A stretch of 64,000 bases of DNA from Chryseobacterium artocarpi. Its GTDB lineage: Bacteria; Bacteroidota; Bacteroidia; Flavobacteriales; Weeksellaceae. Made by a program: the position numbers and the translations under genes. The notes under the pieces are model-generated. The model was not told the DNA's origin. It saw only the letters and a list, made by a program, of their open reading frames with translations, and ran no database searches. The stretch covers positions 620,001-684,000 of the forward strand of contig NZ_MAYH01000034.1 of NCBI RefSeq assembly GCF_001684975.1. The letters are read 5' to 3'. This document shows, piece after piece, positions 53,909 to 63,377 of the stretch; the stretch's first letter is position 1, and every line of letters starts with the position of its first letter.

Positions 53909-54982
53909 ATGATGAAAACAAACCAACAAACTATAAATCAAGTGAATCATAAAATTAATTGGTTCCAAAAGTTTCTGATGCTCTGCTCAGGCGGAAACAT
54001 TCATATTTTAAGAAAGACACCTAGTGAATGGAATAAATTCGCAGGAATTGGCGGTATTGTACTCTTTACCGCGGTATTTGCAACATTATCTGCAGGCTAT
54101 GCTATGTATACAGTATTCGATGATATATGGACATCTGTAGGATTTGGAATCTTATGGGGATTAATGATCTTTAATCTGGACCGCTATATCGTTTCTTCCA
54201 TTAAGAAAACCGGAACATGGTGGAATCAGATTCTAATGTCTATTCCACGTTTGATACTTGCTACATTTTTAGGAATTATTATTTCCAAACCTTTAGAGCT
54301 TAAAATATTTGAAAAAGAAGTAAACAAACAGCTGAATACCATTATTCAAAGAAATAAAAAACAACTTCAAGGTGAAATGACCGGAAGGATTCTCCAGCAA
54401 AGCGGACCTTTTGAGACAGAAAAGAAACAGATTGCAGAAAAAGTTGCTGTATATCAGAAAGCTTATGATTCCGCGTCTGTGGAACTTGAGAAGGAAATTT
54501 TGGGAAAACAATCTGGTTTAACGAGTGGTAAAGAAGGTTTCGGACCTAATGCCAAACGTAAACAACAACTAAAGGAACAACGCAGACAAGATCTTGAAAA
54601 CTATCAGAAACAGGCTGCTCCAAGATTAGAATATCTTGATAAAGAGATTTCAAAAGTATATACTAATCTGGAAACAGAACGAAAATCTACAGAAACTTTT
54701 GAAGATAAGTTCAATGGTTTTGCAGCTAGATTACAGGCATTAGACGAGTTAGGAAAAAATTCTGCAATAATAGGTCTTGCAGCAACTTTTATCATGGGAT
54801 TATTTATCTGTCTTGAGATTTCTCCGGTTTTGGTAAAATTAATTTCTCATGTAGGACCTTATGATTACCTTTTGGAAAAAACTGAAAATGACTTTAAACT
54901 GTATTCCAAAGAAAAAATTGAGAAAGGAAATGCTCTTACAGATTTTAGAATCGAAGACTTCAAGGATAATTTAAAAAATTAA
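53909..54982 (+). CDS. DUF4407 membrane protein with long coiled coil
   Basis: This 357-residue protein has four predicted membrane segments (about 45-67, 73-90, 108-128 and 286-307). A charged, mostly helical region of about 155 residues lies between the third and fourth, and a C-terminal tail of about 50 residues is rich in Lys/Glu. The block FNLDRYIVSSIKK and the overall layout match DUF4407. If the N-terminus is cytosolic, the coiled coil is periplasmic and the C-terminal tail returns to the cytosol. The stop overlaps the start of the AAA+/M41 gene (TAATG), so the two are translationally coupled. The start is ATG 53909 or 53912. The function of the family is unknown. Confidence 0.85.
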   Translation: MMKTNQQTINQVNHKINWFQKFLMLCSGGNIHILRKTPSEWNKFAGIGGIVLFTAVFATLSAGYAMYTVFDDIWTSVGFGILWGLMIFNLDRYIVSSIKKTGTWWNQILMSIPRLILATFLGIIISKPLELKIFEKEVNKQLNTIIQRNKKQLQGEMTGRILQQSGPFETEKKQIAEKVAVYQKAYDSASVELEKEILGKQSGLTSGKEGFGPNAKRKQQLKEQRRQDLENYQKQAAPRLEYLDKEISKVYTNLETERKSTETFEDKFNGFAARLQALDELGKNSAIIGLAATFIMGLFICLEISPVLVKLISHVGPYDYLLEKTENDFKLYSKEKIEKGNALTDFRIEDFKDNLKN

Positions 54983-56859
54983 TGTATTTTTCATACATGA
55001 TTATTGATAAAGAAGAAATTCAGAAGAAAAAGAAAAAGCTGGACGATTGTAAAGCTTTCCTAAAAAAAGAGTTCATCGGAATAGATAAAATTATCGATGA
55101 CCTTATGGAATATATCCAGATCTGGTACTTAATGCCTGAAATCCTGACAAGACCTGTTGTGATCAATCTGTGGGGAATGACAGGTGTAGGAAAAACAGAC
55201 CTTGTTAGAAAGATGGTTCGTTTTCTTGATTTCCAAAACCGTTTCGTAGAAATTGAATTAAATAATACGGATGAAACTTCATGGAGTAAAAATGTTTCCG
55301 ACATATTACAAAGCAATGGTTTAAGTGATGAAAAGCCAAGCATCGCTCTTTTTGATGAAATCCAACGTTTTTATACTATAGATCCTGACGGAACTCCGGT
55401 TTCACAAACTAAGTTTACGGATTTCTGGGAACTTTTAAGTGATGGACGTCTAAGTAAAAAGGAACGCGATGATCTAGAACATTATCTGTTCTCGTATCTT
55501 TTCAGGAAAAAGGAGAATGACAGACGCAAGCGTAATGGTGAAACCGAGCTAGATGAAAACCCTTATCTCAACATGTGGGATGCAAAGGAACTGAAGAAAT
55601 ACCTTAGCATGGAAGATGATGTAATGAGCATCATTGATATGAAAGAGGAGGATATGATTAAGCTGATTCGTAAGAAACAAAAGGAAAAGAAAATTTATGA
55701 GCCTGTAGATTACAGCAAAATGCTTATCATTATCAGTGGAAACCTTGATGAAGCTTTTCAAATGTCAAAGGAAACAAGTGAAGCTGATGTAGATGCGAAT
55801 ATTTATCATGCATTCACTAAAAAGATCACGATGGTTGATATTAAGAATGCTCTTGCCAGAAAATTCCGTCCTGAGCAGGTGGCAAGATTCGGAAATATTC
55901 ACCTAATCTATTTTTCTTTAAAGACTGAGGATTTTCAAAAACTTATTCAACGTGAAATCAATAATCTGAAACAAAAAACTAAGAATAAATTTGGCGTTTC
56001 ATTAAAAATAAATAAAAATATCAATGATCTGATCTACAGAAACGGTGTATTTCCAGTACAAGGAGTACGTCCTGTATTCAGTAGTGTGGTAGATATTCTG
56101 GATACCAATCTCAGTAAATTTCTGTTTGATGCTATTATTCATGATGACAAGAACATAGAAATAGATTATCTGCAGGATAAAAAAATGATTATCGGGAAAA
56201 TCGGTACAAGAATGGTTGAGATTCCTTATTTAGGAAGAATTGACAGTATACGACAAGCTAATCAACAGGATGCGGTGGCAAATATCAGTGTTCATGAATG
56301 TGGTCATGCTGTCTCCTATATTTTATATACAGGTTTTGCTCCATTACAGCTTAAAAGTAAGGTTGCGAGTAGTTATGCGGCAGGCTTTACATTCCCTCAT
56401 CAAATTCATGATACAAAAGAAAGCCTTCTGGATAGAATTAAGATTTATCTTGCGGGCGGAATTGCTGAAGAAATAATTTTTGGAGATAAAAATGCCAGCA
56501 TCGGACGAAGTCATGATAGAGAACAGGCTACAAGTCTTGCTATAGATTATATCAGAAAATATGGCTTTGATGATGATTATCAGGCAACTTATAATCTGGA
56601 AGATTATTCTCATCGTATGCAACAGCATATTACAGATGATAAGATAGAAAAACTGATGCAGGAACTCGCAAAAAAAACAAAAGAAGACCTCACTTTACAT
56701 ATAGATCTTCTGAAAAACATGAGTATAGGGCTTAGCAAAAAAGGAAACATGACCCCAAAAGAAATTTATGATATTGCTACTCAACATAAATTAAAAGTGA
56801 GCATTAAAGAGGAAGGATATCTTCACATTGCAGAGTATCATAATTTATTGAATTCCTAG
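54982..56859 (+). CDS. Clp-type AAA+ ATPase fused to M41 zinc peptidase
   Basis: This 625-residue soluble-looking protein has two modules. The first (about 28-400) is a Clp/HSP100-class AAA+ ATPase: Walker A GMTGVGKT (65-72), Walker B IALFDEI (121-127), sensor 1 with Asn254, box VII FRPEQVARFGNIHLIYF (Arg302) and sensor 2 GVRP (361-364). It has an unusually long charged stretch between Walker B and sensor 1 (about 155-245). The second (about 430-600) is an FtsH-like M41 peptidase: HECGH (438-442), AGGIAEEIIFG and probable third ligand Asp512 in RSHDREQAT. It has no membrane segment, unlike FtsH. The start overlaps the DUF4407 stop; ATG 54997 is an alternative. Confidence 0.88.
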   Translation: MYFSYMIIDKEEIQKKKKKLDDCKAFLKKEFIGIDKIIDDLMEYIQIWYLMPEILTRPVVINLWGMTGVGKTDLVRKMVRFLDFQNRFVEIELNNTDETSWSKNVSDILQSNGLSDEKPSIALFDEIQRFYTIDPDGTPVSQTKFTDFWELLSDGRLSKKERDDLEHYLFSYLFRKKENDRRKRNGETELDENPYLNMWDAKELKKYLSMEDDVMSIIDMKEEDMIKLIRKKQKEKKIYEPVDYSKMLIIISGNLDEAFQMSKETSEADVDANIYHAFTKKITMVDIKNALARKFRPEQVARFGNIHLIYFSLKTEDFQKLIQREINNLKQKTKNKFGVSLKINKNINDLIYRNGVFPVQGVRPVFSSVVDILDTNLSKFLFDAIIHDDKNIEIDYLQDKKMIIGKIGTRMVEIPYLGRIDSIRQANQQDAVANISVHECGHAVSYILYTGFAPLQLKSKVASSYAAGFTFPHQIHDTKESLLDRIKIYLAGGIAEEIIFGDKNASIGRSHDREQATSLAIDYIRKYGFDDDYQATYNLEDYSHRMQQHITDDKIEKLMQELAKKTKEDLTLHIDLLKNMSIGLSKKGNMTPKEIYDIATQHKLKVSIKEEGYLHIAEYHNLLNS

Positions 56860-56883
56860 ATCATTTATTTTAAAATATATTTC

Positions 56884-56918
56884 AACCTTTCAGTTTATTC
56901 TGGGAGGTTTTTATTTTT
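56884..56918 (+). terminator. Terminator of the DUF4407 - AAA/M41 operon
   Basis: 10-bp stem (56884-56893 with 56900-56909, two G-U pairs) and a T-rich tail, 24 bases after the stop. Confidence 0.82.
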
Positions 56919-56966
56919 ATAAAAACTCAGATATTAAGGCTTCTATACTCCCCCAAAGCTAAATAA

Positions 56967-56993
56967 AAATACCCCCATTAAATGGAGGTATTT
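56967..56993 (-). terminator. Terminator of M43 paralog 2
   Basis: Stem with one mismatch (56967-56978 with 56982-56993) and an A-rich plus-strand flank that gives a T tail on the minus strand, 24 bases past the stop. Confidence 0.7.
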
Positions 56994-57016
56994 CTATGTA
57001 TTTGTTTGAATCAAAA

Positions 57017-58873
57017 TTATTTAATGATCAACTTAGACGTTTTGCTGTCTTTACCATTAGAAATTTGAATCATATAAACTCCTTTTTCTAATTGTTGGTT
57101 CACTTTATAGATTCCATTTCCTTCTTCAGCTACAGCTGGGCTTGCTACCAATCTTCCTGCCATGTCTGAGATTGAAACTTTTAAGTTCTTACCATTTTTA
57201 GCTTTGATGAAAATTTTATCCCCAGTTGCAACCGGGTTAGGATAAACTACTAGATCATCATTATTAGCTTTTACTTCGTTTGTGCTCAAGCTTGTTCTTA
57301 AAGTTACAGAATAGTCTTCTACTTGTCCGTAATTTAACTGCCCACAAGCTGTTATTGATGCAGGGTTTGTAAAATCAGATAAAACTCTCATTCTCAAAGG
57401 AGTATTTAAAACTGCTGTAGCAGGTGGAGTGAAAGTAGCAGAAAAATTGCCTATTTCACTCACAGGATCAACAGCTACTTGATTTCCTGAAGCAACTAAT
57501 TCTGACGTTTCAAATGTTCCATTATTGTTATAATCAATCCATACTCTTACAGATTGAGGATTACCTAAGAATCCTACCTGAACATTCTGAGGCTGATTAA
57601 CAGTTAATTCTGTATGAGCATTCATTATACAATTCTTTGTAGTATAATCCATATAAAATTCAGGATTCCCTCCCCAGGCACCTGCTGTAGAATTATTAAT
57701 ACTGCCTAATTTAACAGATGTAGGTCCTACTAAAGTACCTCCTGCTGCTGAGTTCGTTCTACCGGAAGGAAGACATGTAGCTGCTACTGGTGTAGTAGGA
57801 AGAGTTGTAACAGGTAAAGCAGTTGCTCCTTTTGATGTTGTTAAGCTACTTTTAAGCAACATAAAAAATGTATCAATTCTATCTCCCTGCCCTGGAGTAA
57901 ATTTTTGAGCAATTGAATTACTATAATTCATCATATTATACTGTACACCTTGATAATTGGTTTGAGTACAAGGATTAATTGTTGCATTCGTAGGAGGAGC
58001 TCCATAAAATGCAGCTCCAGCTCTTTCCGTATCACAAACCATATCGTCATCTTCTTCACAATTTCCAGTGGTTTCAGGACAATAATCAGGATCGGTACTT
58101 GGCAATGAATAATCGGCCTCACCAAATGTATGATATAATCCCATTGCATGACCGAATTCATGAGCAAATGTTGTATCGTGTAGATTTGTAACCACTCCCG
58201 CCTTCATAAATGATTCATAATTAGAATTTGCAAAATTAGGGAATGCAGCAAATCCCATTAAACCAGAATTAGGAGAAGTATCCCCATCAAACATGCTAAT
58301 TAAATAAATATTAAAATAAGATTCCTCTGACCAGTGCGGAGCTAATGTTTTAATTGCATCCATGCTTGCACCTATGTTTGTCTCTTGTGCTACCCCTCCA
58401 GTACTATACCCTGGAATAGTACTACCATTATATCTTACAATTCCAGTAGTCTCTGTGCAATTAGGTGTCCTTTTTGCTAATACTAATTTAATTGGAAAAA
58501 CAGCGGATGCGCCAAAATCTCCAGGTATCCCACCAACTGGCCAAGGATATGTACCAGCATACATTTTATTTGCATTCTCTATCCAGTTTTGAATTTGAGC
58601 ATCTGTTCTATTAAATGAACTACCACCTCCTTCAATGACGTGAACAACAACAGGAATTTCATATACTCCATTTACGTTTTTATGAAACACAGAAGATGGG
58701 TTATTTCTATCCACTCGCATTTTTCTTACGATTTTCTCCATTGCTAATCTTGCTCCTGGAAACTTTTGATCATTTTCTTTCAAAAGTTTTTCAAATCCAC
58801 AGACTCTTTGTTGTTGCTGCGCAGCAAATGAAAGGGAAAATAGCATTGCTCCATAAAGGAAAGTTTTCTTCAT
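57017..58873 (-). CDS. Secreted M43-type metalloprotease, paralog 2
   Basis: This 618-residue protein has a signal peptide (MKKTFLYGAMLFSLSFAAQ), a pro-region, and a catalytic domain with zinc motif HEFGHAMGLYH (238-248) and Met-turn MMNY. A GEVED-type beta domain (RVWIDYNNNGTFETSELV) and an intact T9SS type A sorting domain (VVYPNPVATGDKIFI) follow. It is collinear with 51808-53709 over its whole length. The enzyme is expected outside the cell or on the surface, acting in protein digestion. The plus-strand DUF4407 operon lies between the two paralogs. Confidence 0.9.
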   Translation of the reverse strand: MKKTFLYGAMLFSLSFAAQQQQRVCGFEKLLKENDQKFPGARLAMEKIVRKMRVDRNNPSSVFHKNVNGVYEIPVVVHVIEGGGSSFNRTDAQIQNWIENANKMYAGTYPWPVGGIPGDFGASAVFPIKLVLAKRTPNCTETTGIVRYNGSTIPGYSTGGVAQETNIGASMDAIKTLAPHWSEESYFNIYLISMFDGDTSPNSGLMGFAAFPNFANSNYESFMKAGVVTNLHDTTFAHEFGHAMGLYHTFGEADYSLPSTDPDYCPETTGNCEEDDDMVCDTERAGAAFYGAPPTNATINPCTQTNYQGVQYNMMNYSNSIAQKFTPGQGDRIDTFFMLLKSSLTTSKGATALPVTTLPTTPVAATCLPSGRTNSAAGGTLVGPTSVKLGSINNSTAGAWGGNPEFYMDYTTKNCIMNAHTELTVNQPQNVQVGFLGNPQSVRVWIDYNNNGTFETSELVASGNQVAVDPVSEIGNFSATFTPPATAVLNTPLRMRVLSDFTNPASITACGQLNYGQVEDYSVTLRTSLSTNEVKANNDDLVVYPNPVATGDKIFIKAKNGKNLKVSISDMAGRLVASPAVAEEGNGIYKVNQQLEKGVYMIQISNGKDSKTSKLIIK

Positions 58874-58920
58874 TTCAATAATTTTTAAAAAGTTTTTAAA
58901 TTTACAACATTACAATAATC

Positions 58921-58949
58921 AAACGTATATTTTACTTATTTTTTTCAAT
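58921..58949 (-). promoter_or_regulatory. Promoter of M43 paralog 2
   Basis: Minus strand -7 TACGTTTG (58921-58928) and -33 TTG (58947-58949), spacer 18 bases. Confidence 0.65.
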
Positions 58950-59197
58950 CAAAACACAAATAAAACATAAATATCATTACAGTTAGTAGTAAAAAATACT
59001 TTTTTGTTACATTTACTAAAATTCAAACTTAACAATTTAAATGAATATTTTTTAAACCGAATTACAACAATAGGTTATTTTAATAAAAAATTCACTTAAA
59101 ATAATATTTATTAAAGTCGCAAAATAATCAAACAACTATTTAATAATCAATACTAAAAAAGCAATAAACCGAATTAACTCTAATTATAAACAAAAAT

Positions 59198-59223
59198 AAA
59201 AGCCGCACAAATGTGCGGCTTTT
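59198..59223 (-). terminator. Terminator of guaB
   Basis: Perfect 12-bp stem (59198-59209 with 59212-59223) with an A-rich flank on the plus strand, giving a T tail on the minus strand. Confidence 0.88.
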
Positions 59224-59245
59224 ATAATATGAATTAAAATCTTTT

Positions 59246-60706
59246 TTATAAAGAATAATTCGGAGCTTCCTGAGTGATAATTACATCGTGTGGGTGAGAT
59301 TCTTTCAATCCACTTCCTGTAATCATTACCAATTTGGAATCTTTCTGTAAAGCTTCGATATCTTTAGCTCCACAGTATCCCATACCTGCTCTTAAACCAC
59401 CTGTTAATTGGAAAATTACATCTTCTAATTTTCCTTTGTGTGGTACTCTTCCTTCAATTCCTTCCGGAACGAATTTCTTAGCTTCACTTTGGAAATATCT
59501 TTCTTTTCCTCCTCTCTTCATTGCAGAAAGACTTCCCATACCTTGGTAAGACTTGAATTTTCTTCCCTGGAAAATAATTTCTTCTCCCGGAGCTTCATCT
59601 GTACCAGCTAAAAGAGATCCAAGCATCACTGCTCCTGCTCCACTTGCGATAGCTTTTACAATATCTCCTGAAAGCTTGATACCACCATCAGCAATTACTG
59701 TTACATTTTTAGATTTTGCGTATTCGTATACGTTGTAAATAGCTGATAACTGAGGAACACCAACTCCAGCAACTACTCTTGTTGTACAGATAGAACCAGG
59801 TCCTACTCCTACTTTAAGAACATTTGCTCCTGCTTCGATAAGATCTTTTGCTGCTTCTGCAGTTACAATATTTCCTCCCACGATATCTAAGTTTGGATAT
59901 GCTTTTCTTATTTCAGAAATTTTATCCAATACTCCTTTAGAATGCCCGTGAGCAGAGTCAATAGCTATAATATCCACTCCAGCCTGAACTAAAGCTTTAA
60001 TTCTTTCTAATGTATCTTCTCCAACTCCAACTCCGGCTCCTACGATTAGGCGACCGTTTCCATCTTTATTAGCATTTGGATATTCTAATTGATTATCAAT
60101 ATCCTTGATCGTAATTAATCCAACAAGTTTGTTATCTTTATCTACGATAGGCAGTTTTTCCACTCTGTTTTTAAGAAGGATTTCTTTTGCTTTTTCAAGG
60201 TTGGTATCTTTGTCTGAAGTGATCAGGTTATCTTTTGTCATGATCTCCTCCACTTTGATATCAAGATTTTCCTGATACTTTACATCTCTGTTTGTAATGA
60301 TTCCGATAAGAACATTATCAGCATCTACCACCGGTAAACCTGAAATTTTGAACTTAGACATCATTTCTTTAGCTTGTCCTAAAGTGTGATCTTTAGAAAG
60401 AGTAACCGGATCAGAGATCATTCCGTTTTCGGAGCGCTTTACGCGGTTTACTTGTGCTGCCTGCTCGGCAATCGTCATGTTTTTGTGAATAAAGCCTAAA
60501 CCTCCAACTCTTGCCAGCGCAATTGCTAAATCACCTTCAGTAACTGTGTCCATCGCAGCGGAAACTATCGGAACATTCAGCGTGATTTTGTCGGTAAGTC
60601 TTGATTTTAATGAAACCTGGTTAGGTAAAACTTCTGAATAAGAAGGGACTAGAAGAACGTCATCGAAAGTGATGGCTGTCTCTACAATTTTGTTATGAAT
60701 AGACAT
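59246..60706 (-). CDS. guaB: Inosine-5'-monophosphate dehydrogenase
   Basis: This 486-residue TIM-barrel enzyme has an inserted CBS pair (about 95-205). The catalytic cysteine is in [18 protein letters not shown], the IMP site in [18 protein letters not shown], and the flap region in [18 protein letters not shown]. It converts IMP to XMP with NAD, the committed step to GMP. It has its own promoter element at 60721 and a strong terminator. Confidence 0.98.
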   Translation of the reverse strand: MSIHNKIVETAITFDDVLLVPSYSEVLPNQVSLKSRLTDKITLNVPIVSAAMDTVTEGDLAIALARVGGLGFIHKNMTIAEQAAQVNRVKRSENGMISDPVTLSKDHTLGQAKEMMSKFKISGLPVVDADNVLIGIITNRDVKYQENLDIKVEEIMTKDNLITSDKDTNLEKAKEILLKNRVEKLPIVDKDNKLVGLITIKDIDNQLEYPNANKDGNGRLIVGAGVGVGEDTLERIKALVQAGVDIIAIDSAHGHSKGVLDKISEIRKAYPNLDIVGGNIVTAEAAKDLIEAGANVLKVGVGPGSICTTRVVAGVGVPQLSAIYNVYEYAKSKNVTVIADGGIKLSGDIVKAIASGAGAVMLGSLLAGTDEAPGEEIIFQGRKFKSYQGMGSLSAMKRGGKERYFQSEAKKFVPEGIEGRVPHKGKLEDVIFQLTGGLRAGMGYCGAKDIEALQKDSKLVMITGSGLKESHPHDVIITQEAPNYSL

Positions 60707-60720
60707 CTTTACTTTCTTTG

Positions 60721-60728
60721 CAAAATTA
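60721..60728 (-). promoter_or_regulatory. guaB promoter -7 element
   Basis: Minus strand reads TAATTTTG, a full TAnnTTTG match, 14 bases before the ATG. Confidence 0.5.
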
Positions 60729-60800
60729 GGTTATTTTGACGAGATATGAAAATCCTTTTTGATAGTTTAAATAAAATTTAATAATCAATAACTTAAATCG

Positions 60801-60825
60801 AAAAACCATTCCTTTACAGGAACGG
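60801..60825 (-). terminator. Terminator of the ECF sigma factor operon
   Basis: On the minus strand, stem CCGTTCC (60819-60825) with GGAATGG (60806-60812), including one G-U pair, followed by T5. Confidence 0.7.
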
Positions 60826-60874
60826 CTTTTCTTCACAAAATAATTTTGGTATGTACGAAATACTTGCTTTATTT

Positions 60875-61378
60875 TTATTTATAGCTAACGGAATTGATCA
60901 TTTTTGAGATATCCTCAGGCGTAAAATTCCCTTTTACATCCACAAAAACCAATTCTTTATTCTTGGAATCCACTGTAAGCAGCATATTCTTTATCACATC
61001 TCCATTCTGTTTCACTCGTATATTAATATTATCACCGTCATGTTTAATGGTTGCCCAATCTTCATAATGATTATCACTTAAATATTGTGCATAGTCATTC
61101 AGCATATCTTGGTTTCCATTGGTTACAGTAAGAACTTTTATTTTTGACGCTTTCTTTACAAGCTTAATTGTTTCTTCACTTTCTCCCTCTTCCCTTAATG
61201 CTTTTTTTATATAAGACTTTGCTAAGAACATCGGAACATTTACGCTCATAAATTTTGCTCCTTTAAAATCCTGTTTTGAATTGGCAAAGAAATCGATATT
61301 AGGTTTCTCTGAAACAATACATGACTGAAGCATACCTATTGCCCAAACAATGAGAAAAGTTTTTATAAGAATTTTCAT
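60875..61378 (-). CDS. DUF4252 lipoprotein
   Basis: This 167-residue lipoprotein has lipobox LQSC (signal MKILIKTFLIVWAIGMLQSC). Its mature part has the DUF4252 pattern SKIKVLTVTNGNQDMLNDYAQYL, then LLTVDSKNKELVFVDVKGNFTPEDISKMI. The family is small, exported and of unknown function, common in Flavobacteriia. It is the last gene of the operon with the sigma factor and shares its domain with the N-terminal part of the preceding gene. Confidence 0.82.
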   Translation of the reverse strand: MKILIKTFLIVWAIGMLQSCIVSEKPNIDFFANSKQDFKGAKFMSVNVPMFLAKSYIKKALREEGESEETIKLVKKASKIKVLTVTNGNQDMLNDYAQYLSDNHYEDWATIKHDGDNINIRVKQNGDVIKNMLLTVDSKNKELVFVDVKGNFTPEDISKMINSVSYK

Positions 61379-61391
61379 AGTTTTTGTTTTT

Positions 61392-62678
61392 TTATTTCAC
61401 TTGCTTAAAACTTCCTCCTGATACCTTGTCTATTTTTGCATTCAATTCAGGATCTCCTTTCAGCTTAACAGCAGCACCGGATGATACACTTACTTTCAAT
61501 TTATCCGTTACAAACAGAGAAAGACTTGATCCTGATGTAGATTCTACTACCGCTGTGTTTATTTTAAGTTCTTCTGCCTTACATGAAGAGCCACTGCTAA
61601 CATCCATATGGGCAGTATTTACCGATCCTGATAAATTAACACTTGCTCCGCTTGAAATATCTAAATTGATTTTAGGAACATTAATTTCAGTTTTTAATAT
61701 AGAACCAGAACCTACCACAACATTCGCAGCCTGATTGATATTAAACTTTCCTTTAATAATGGAACCTGATTCCGCATCTATGTTCACTGCATTTTCAGCA
61801 ATAGGATTCACGGCAGTAAATACACTTCCTGAAGAAGTTTTTATCCCGTTTAGATGAGGAGATGAAACATTTACATTCAAATTTTTAAATCTTAGGTTTC
61901 TTGCTCCTTTATTATCTACATAGATCTTTAATACTCCGTTTTCAACTTCAGTAATTACATTCTGAAGCTTATCCGCATCAGCAATGACTTTTACACTTCT
62001 TGGGCTCTCCTGCTTATAGACAACATTAACCCCCATGCTTACATCTATCCTTGAGAACTCACCTACATTTCTACTGTCACCATTAAGGTAAGAAGATGCA
62101 TTTTCTGCTGTAAGATCGTTTTTTAAAGCTGTTTTTGCCGGAACTGCTGCAATTTCTCCAGAGCTAATGATTTTATTCACATCGGACATTCTCATTTTCC
62201 CGTTCAGAATAAAAATAACGTTCTCATCTTCAGAATCCACATTGAACACAAGATTTTCAAGATAGTTATCCTTTTCTTCTTCAGCCAGAAATTTCATCGA
62301 AGTACCATCACTGTTCAGCGTCATCAGTTCGTTGAAATTAAGGGATTTCAATGCTCTATTAACTTTTTCGCTTTGCTGAGCATTCAGTTTTATATTTTGA
62401 CCATTTTCGTTCTTTAAATCATCCGGGAATGTTGCTTTTGGGATAATCAGAATTTTAAGTCCGTCAACCTCATTCAAAATAGGTTTAATCTTTCCAACAT
62501 AAGCATCGTTAACATCTATCGTGTTCAATAGTTTGAACATAGGTTTTTTAATATTGATAGATGTAACTCCTCCATTCTTTTCAAAATCCTGAAAAAGTTT
62601 ATTTAATTTATCAGTTTGCGCAGAATAAGTCGCAAAGCTGGTTAAAATCATCGCTATTATAAAAAATATTTTTTTCAT
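61392..62678 (-). CDS. Exported DUF4252 + GIN-domain (DUF2807) protein
   Basis: This 428-residue protein has a signal peptide (MKKIFFIIAMILTSFATYSAQ), a DUF4252-like domain (about 20-175), and a C-terminal beta-helix of the DUF2807/GIN head-domain type (about 205-425). The latter opens FSRIDVSMGVNVVYKQ and has repeated short strands ending in GS or SGS (KTSSGSVFTA, DAESGSIIKG, VVGSGSILKT, DISSGASVNL). GIN domains form right-handed beta-helices in putative adhesin heads. It ends 13 bases before the DUF4252 lipoprotein gene. Confidence 0.82.
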   Translation of the reverse strand: MKKIFFIIAMILTSFATYSAQTDKLNKLFQDFEKNGGVTSINIKKPMFKLLNTIDVNDAYVGKIKPILNEVDGLKILIIPKATFPDDLKNENGQNIKLNAQQSEKVNRALKSLNFNELMTLNSDGTSMKFLAEEEKDNYLENLVFNVDSEDENVIFILNGKMRMSDVNKIISSGEIAAVPAKTALKNDLTAENASSYLNGDSRNVGEFSRIDVSMGVNVVYKQESPRSVKVIADADKLQNVITEVENGVLKIYVDNKGARNLRFKNLNVNVSSPHLNGIKTSSGSVFTAVNPIAENAVNIDAESGSIIKGKFNINQAANVVVGSGSILKTEINVPKINLDISSGASVNLSGSVNTAHMDVSSGSSCKAEELKINTAVVESTSGSSLSLFVTDKLKVSVSSGAAVKLKGDPELNAKIDKVSGGSFKQVK

Positions 62679-62693
62679 GGGATTAATCTGGTT

Positions 62694-63377
62694 TTAGTAT
62701 TCGTTGTCAAGGTTTTCGTTTCTTTGAGAAGATGCCACAGTCTTTTTAAACTCGTTTCCAAGTTTCATAAAGGAATATTTTGTAACATCGATTGCTTCTT
62801 TTTCACTACTGATCCTTTTTCCGTTTACAATTACATAAGAGTCATTATACATTGTAGAGTCATTGGAGGTTTTATTACTGATAGAAGAGTTGTCTGCATA
62901 TCTTGGTTTTCTTTCTTTTTTCAGTCTTCCTCTTTTGGGCAGTATTTCATCCAGAACATCTTTTTCAGCAACAGGGTTTTCCTGAAAGATGGAATCTTTT
63001 TTTGTTCCGGAAATAGAATCTGTATGATTCACTGCTACTTGTGCTTCGTGATCTTTATTTTCTTCAATGAAGCTGGATTTTTGTCTTAAAACTTCATCTT
63101 TTACCAGTTTTTCCTGATCCAGCACACCAGCACCGGAATCTCTATTATTAAGGAATAACCCGATACTGAACACCAGCATCACACTGGCTGCCATCCAGAA
63201 CCATTTAGGAAAAGACGGTTTTTTCTTTTCTTCCAGCGGAATAATAGGAGTTACGCTTTGTTCTGGTTCTGTACCTTCTGCTTTTTGAAGAAAGTCTTCA
63301 AAACTCCAGTCCATTTTTTCTTCCTTTATATCTTGGAAGACTTTATCGTATTTATCTTGTAATTGATCTTTTTTCAT
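62694..63377 (-). CDS. Single-pass membrane protein, probable anti-sigma factor
   Basis: This 227-residue protein has a charged cytosolic part (1-55), one membrane segment (about 59-77, WFWMAASVMLVFSIGLFL), and a long charged, low-complexity extracytoplasmic part. It overlaps the upstream sigma factor gene by 26 bases, the usual layout for a sigma factor and its membrane anti-sigma partner. No ZAS cysteine motif is present, so the anti-sigma role is inferred from position and topology. Confidence 0.65.
   Translation of the reverse strand: MKKDQLQDKYDKVFQDIKEEKMDWSFEDFLQKAEGTEPEQSVTPIIPLEEKKKPSFPKWFWMAASVMLVFSIGLFLNNRDSGAGVLDQEKLVKDEVLRQKSSFIEENKDHEAQVAVNHTDSISGTKKDSIFQENPVAEKDVLDEILPKRGRLKKERKPRYADNSSISNKTSNDSTMYNDSYVIVNGKRISSEKEAIDVTKYSFMKLGNEFKKTVASSQRNENLDNEY

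Larger units (their letters stand above)
58874..59245. other. Intergenic region between guaB and M43 paralog 2
   Basis: About 370 bases, very AT-rich, with no open frame that looks real. It holds the promoter of M43 paralog 2 (58921-58949) and the guaB terminator (59198-59223). Between them (58950-59190) I see nothing recognisable. Confidence 0.6.

Noticed and set aside
53909..56859. DUF4407 - AAA/M41 operon as a phage defence system
   Set aside because: Nothing around it (no nuclease, restriction, integrase or other defence gene) supports this; a housekeeping or envelope proteolysis role is simpler.
62724..63089. 121-codon plus-strand frame over the anti-sigma-like gene
   Set aside because: Phe/Cys-rich reverse shadow without start signals.
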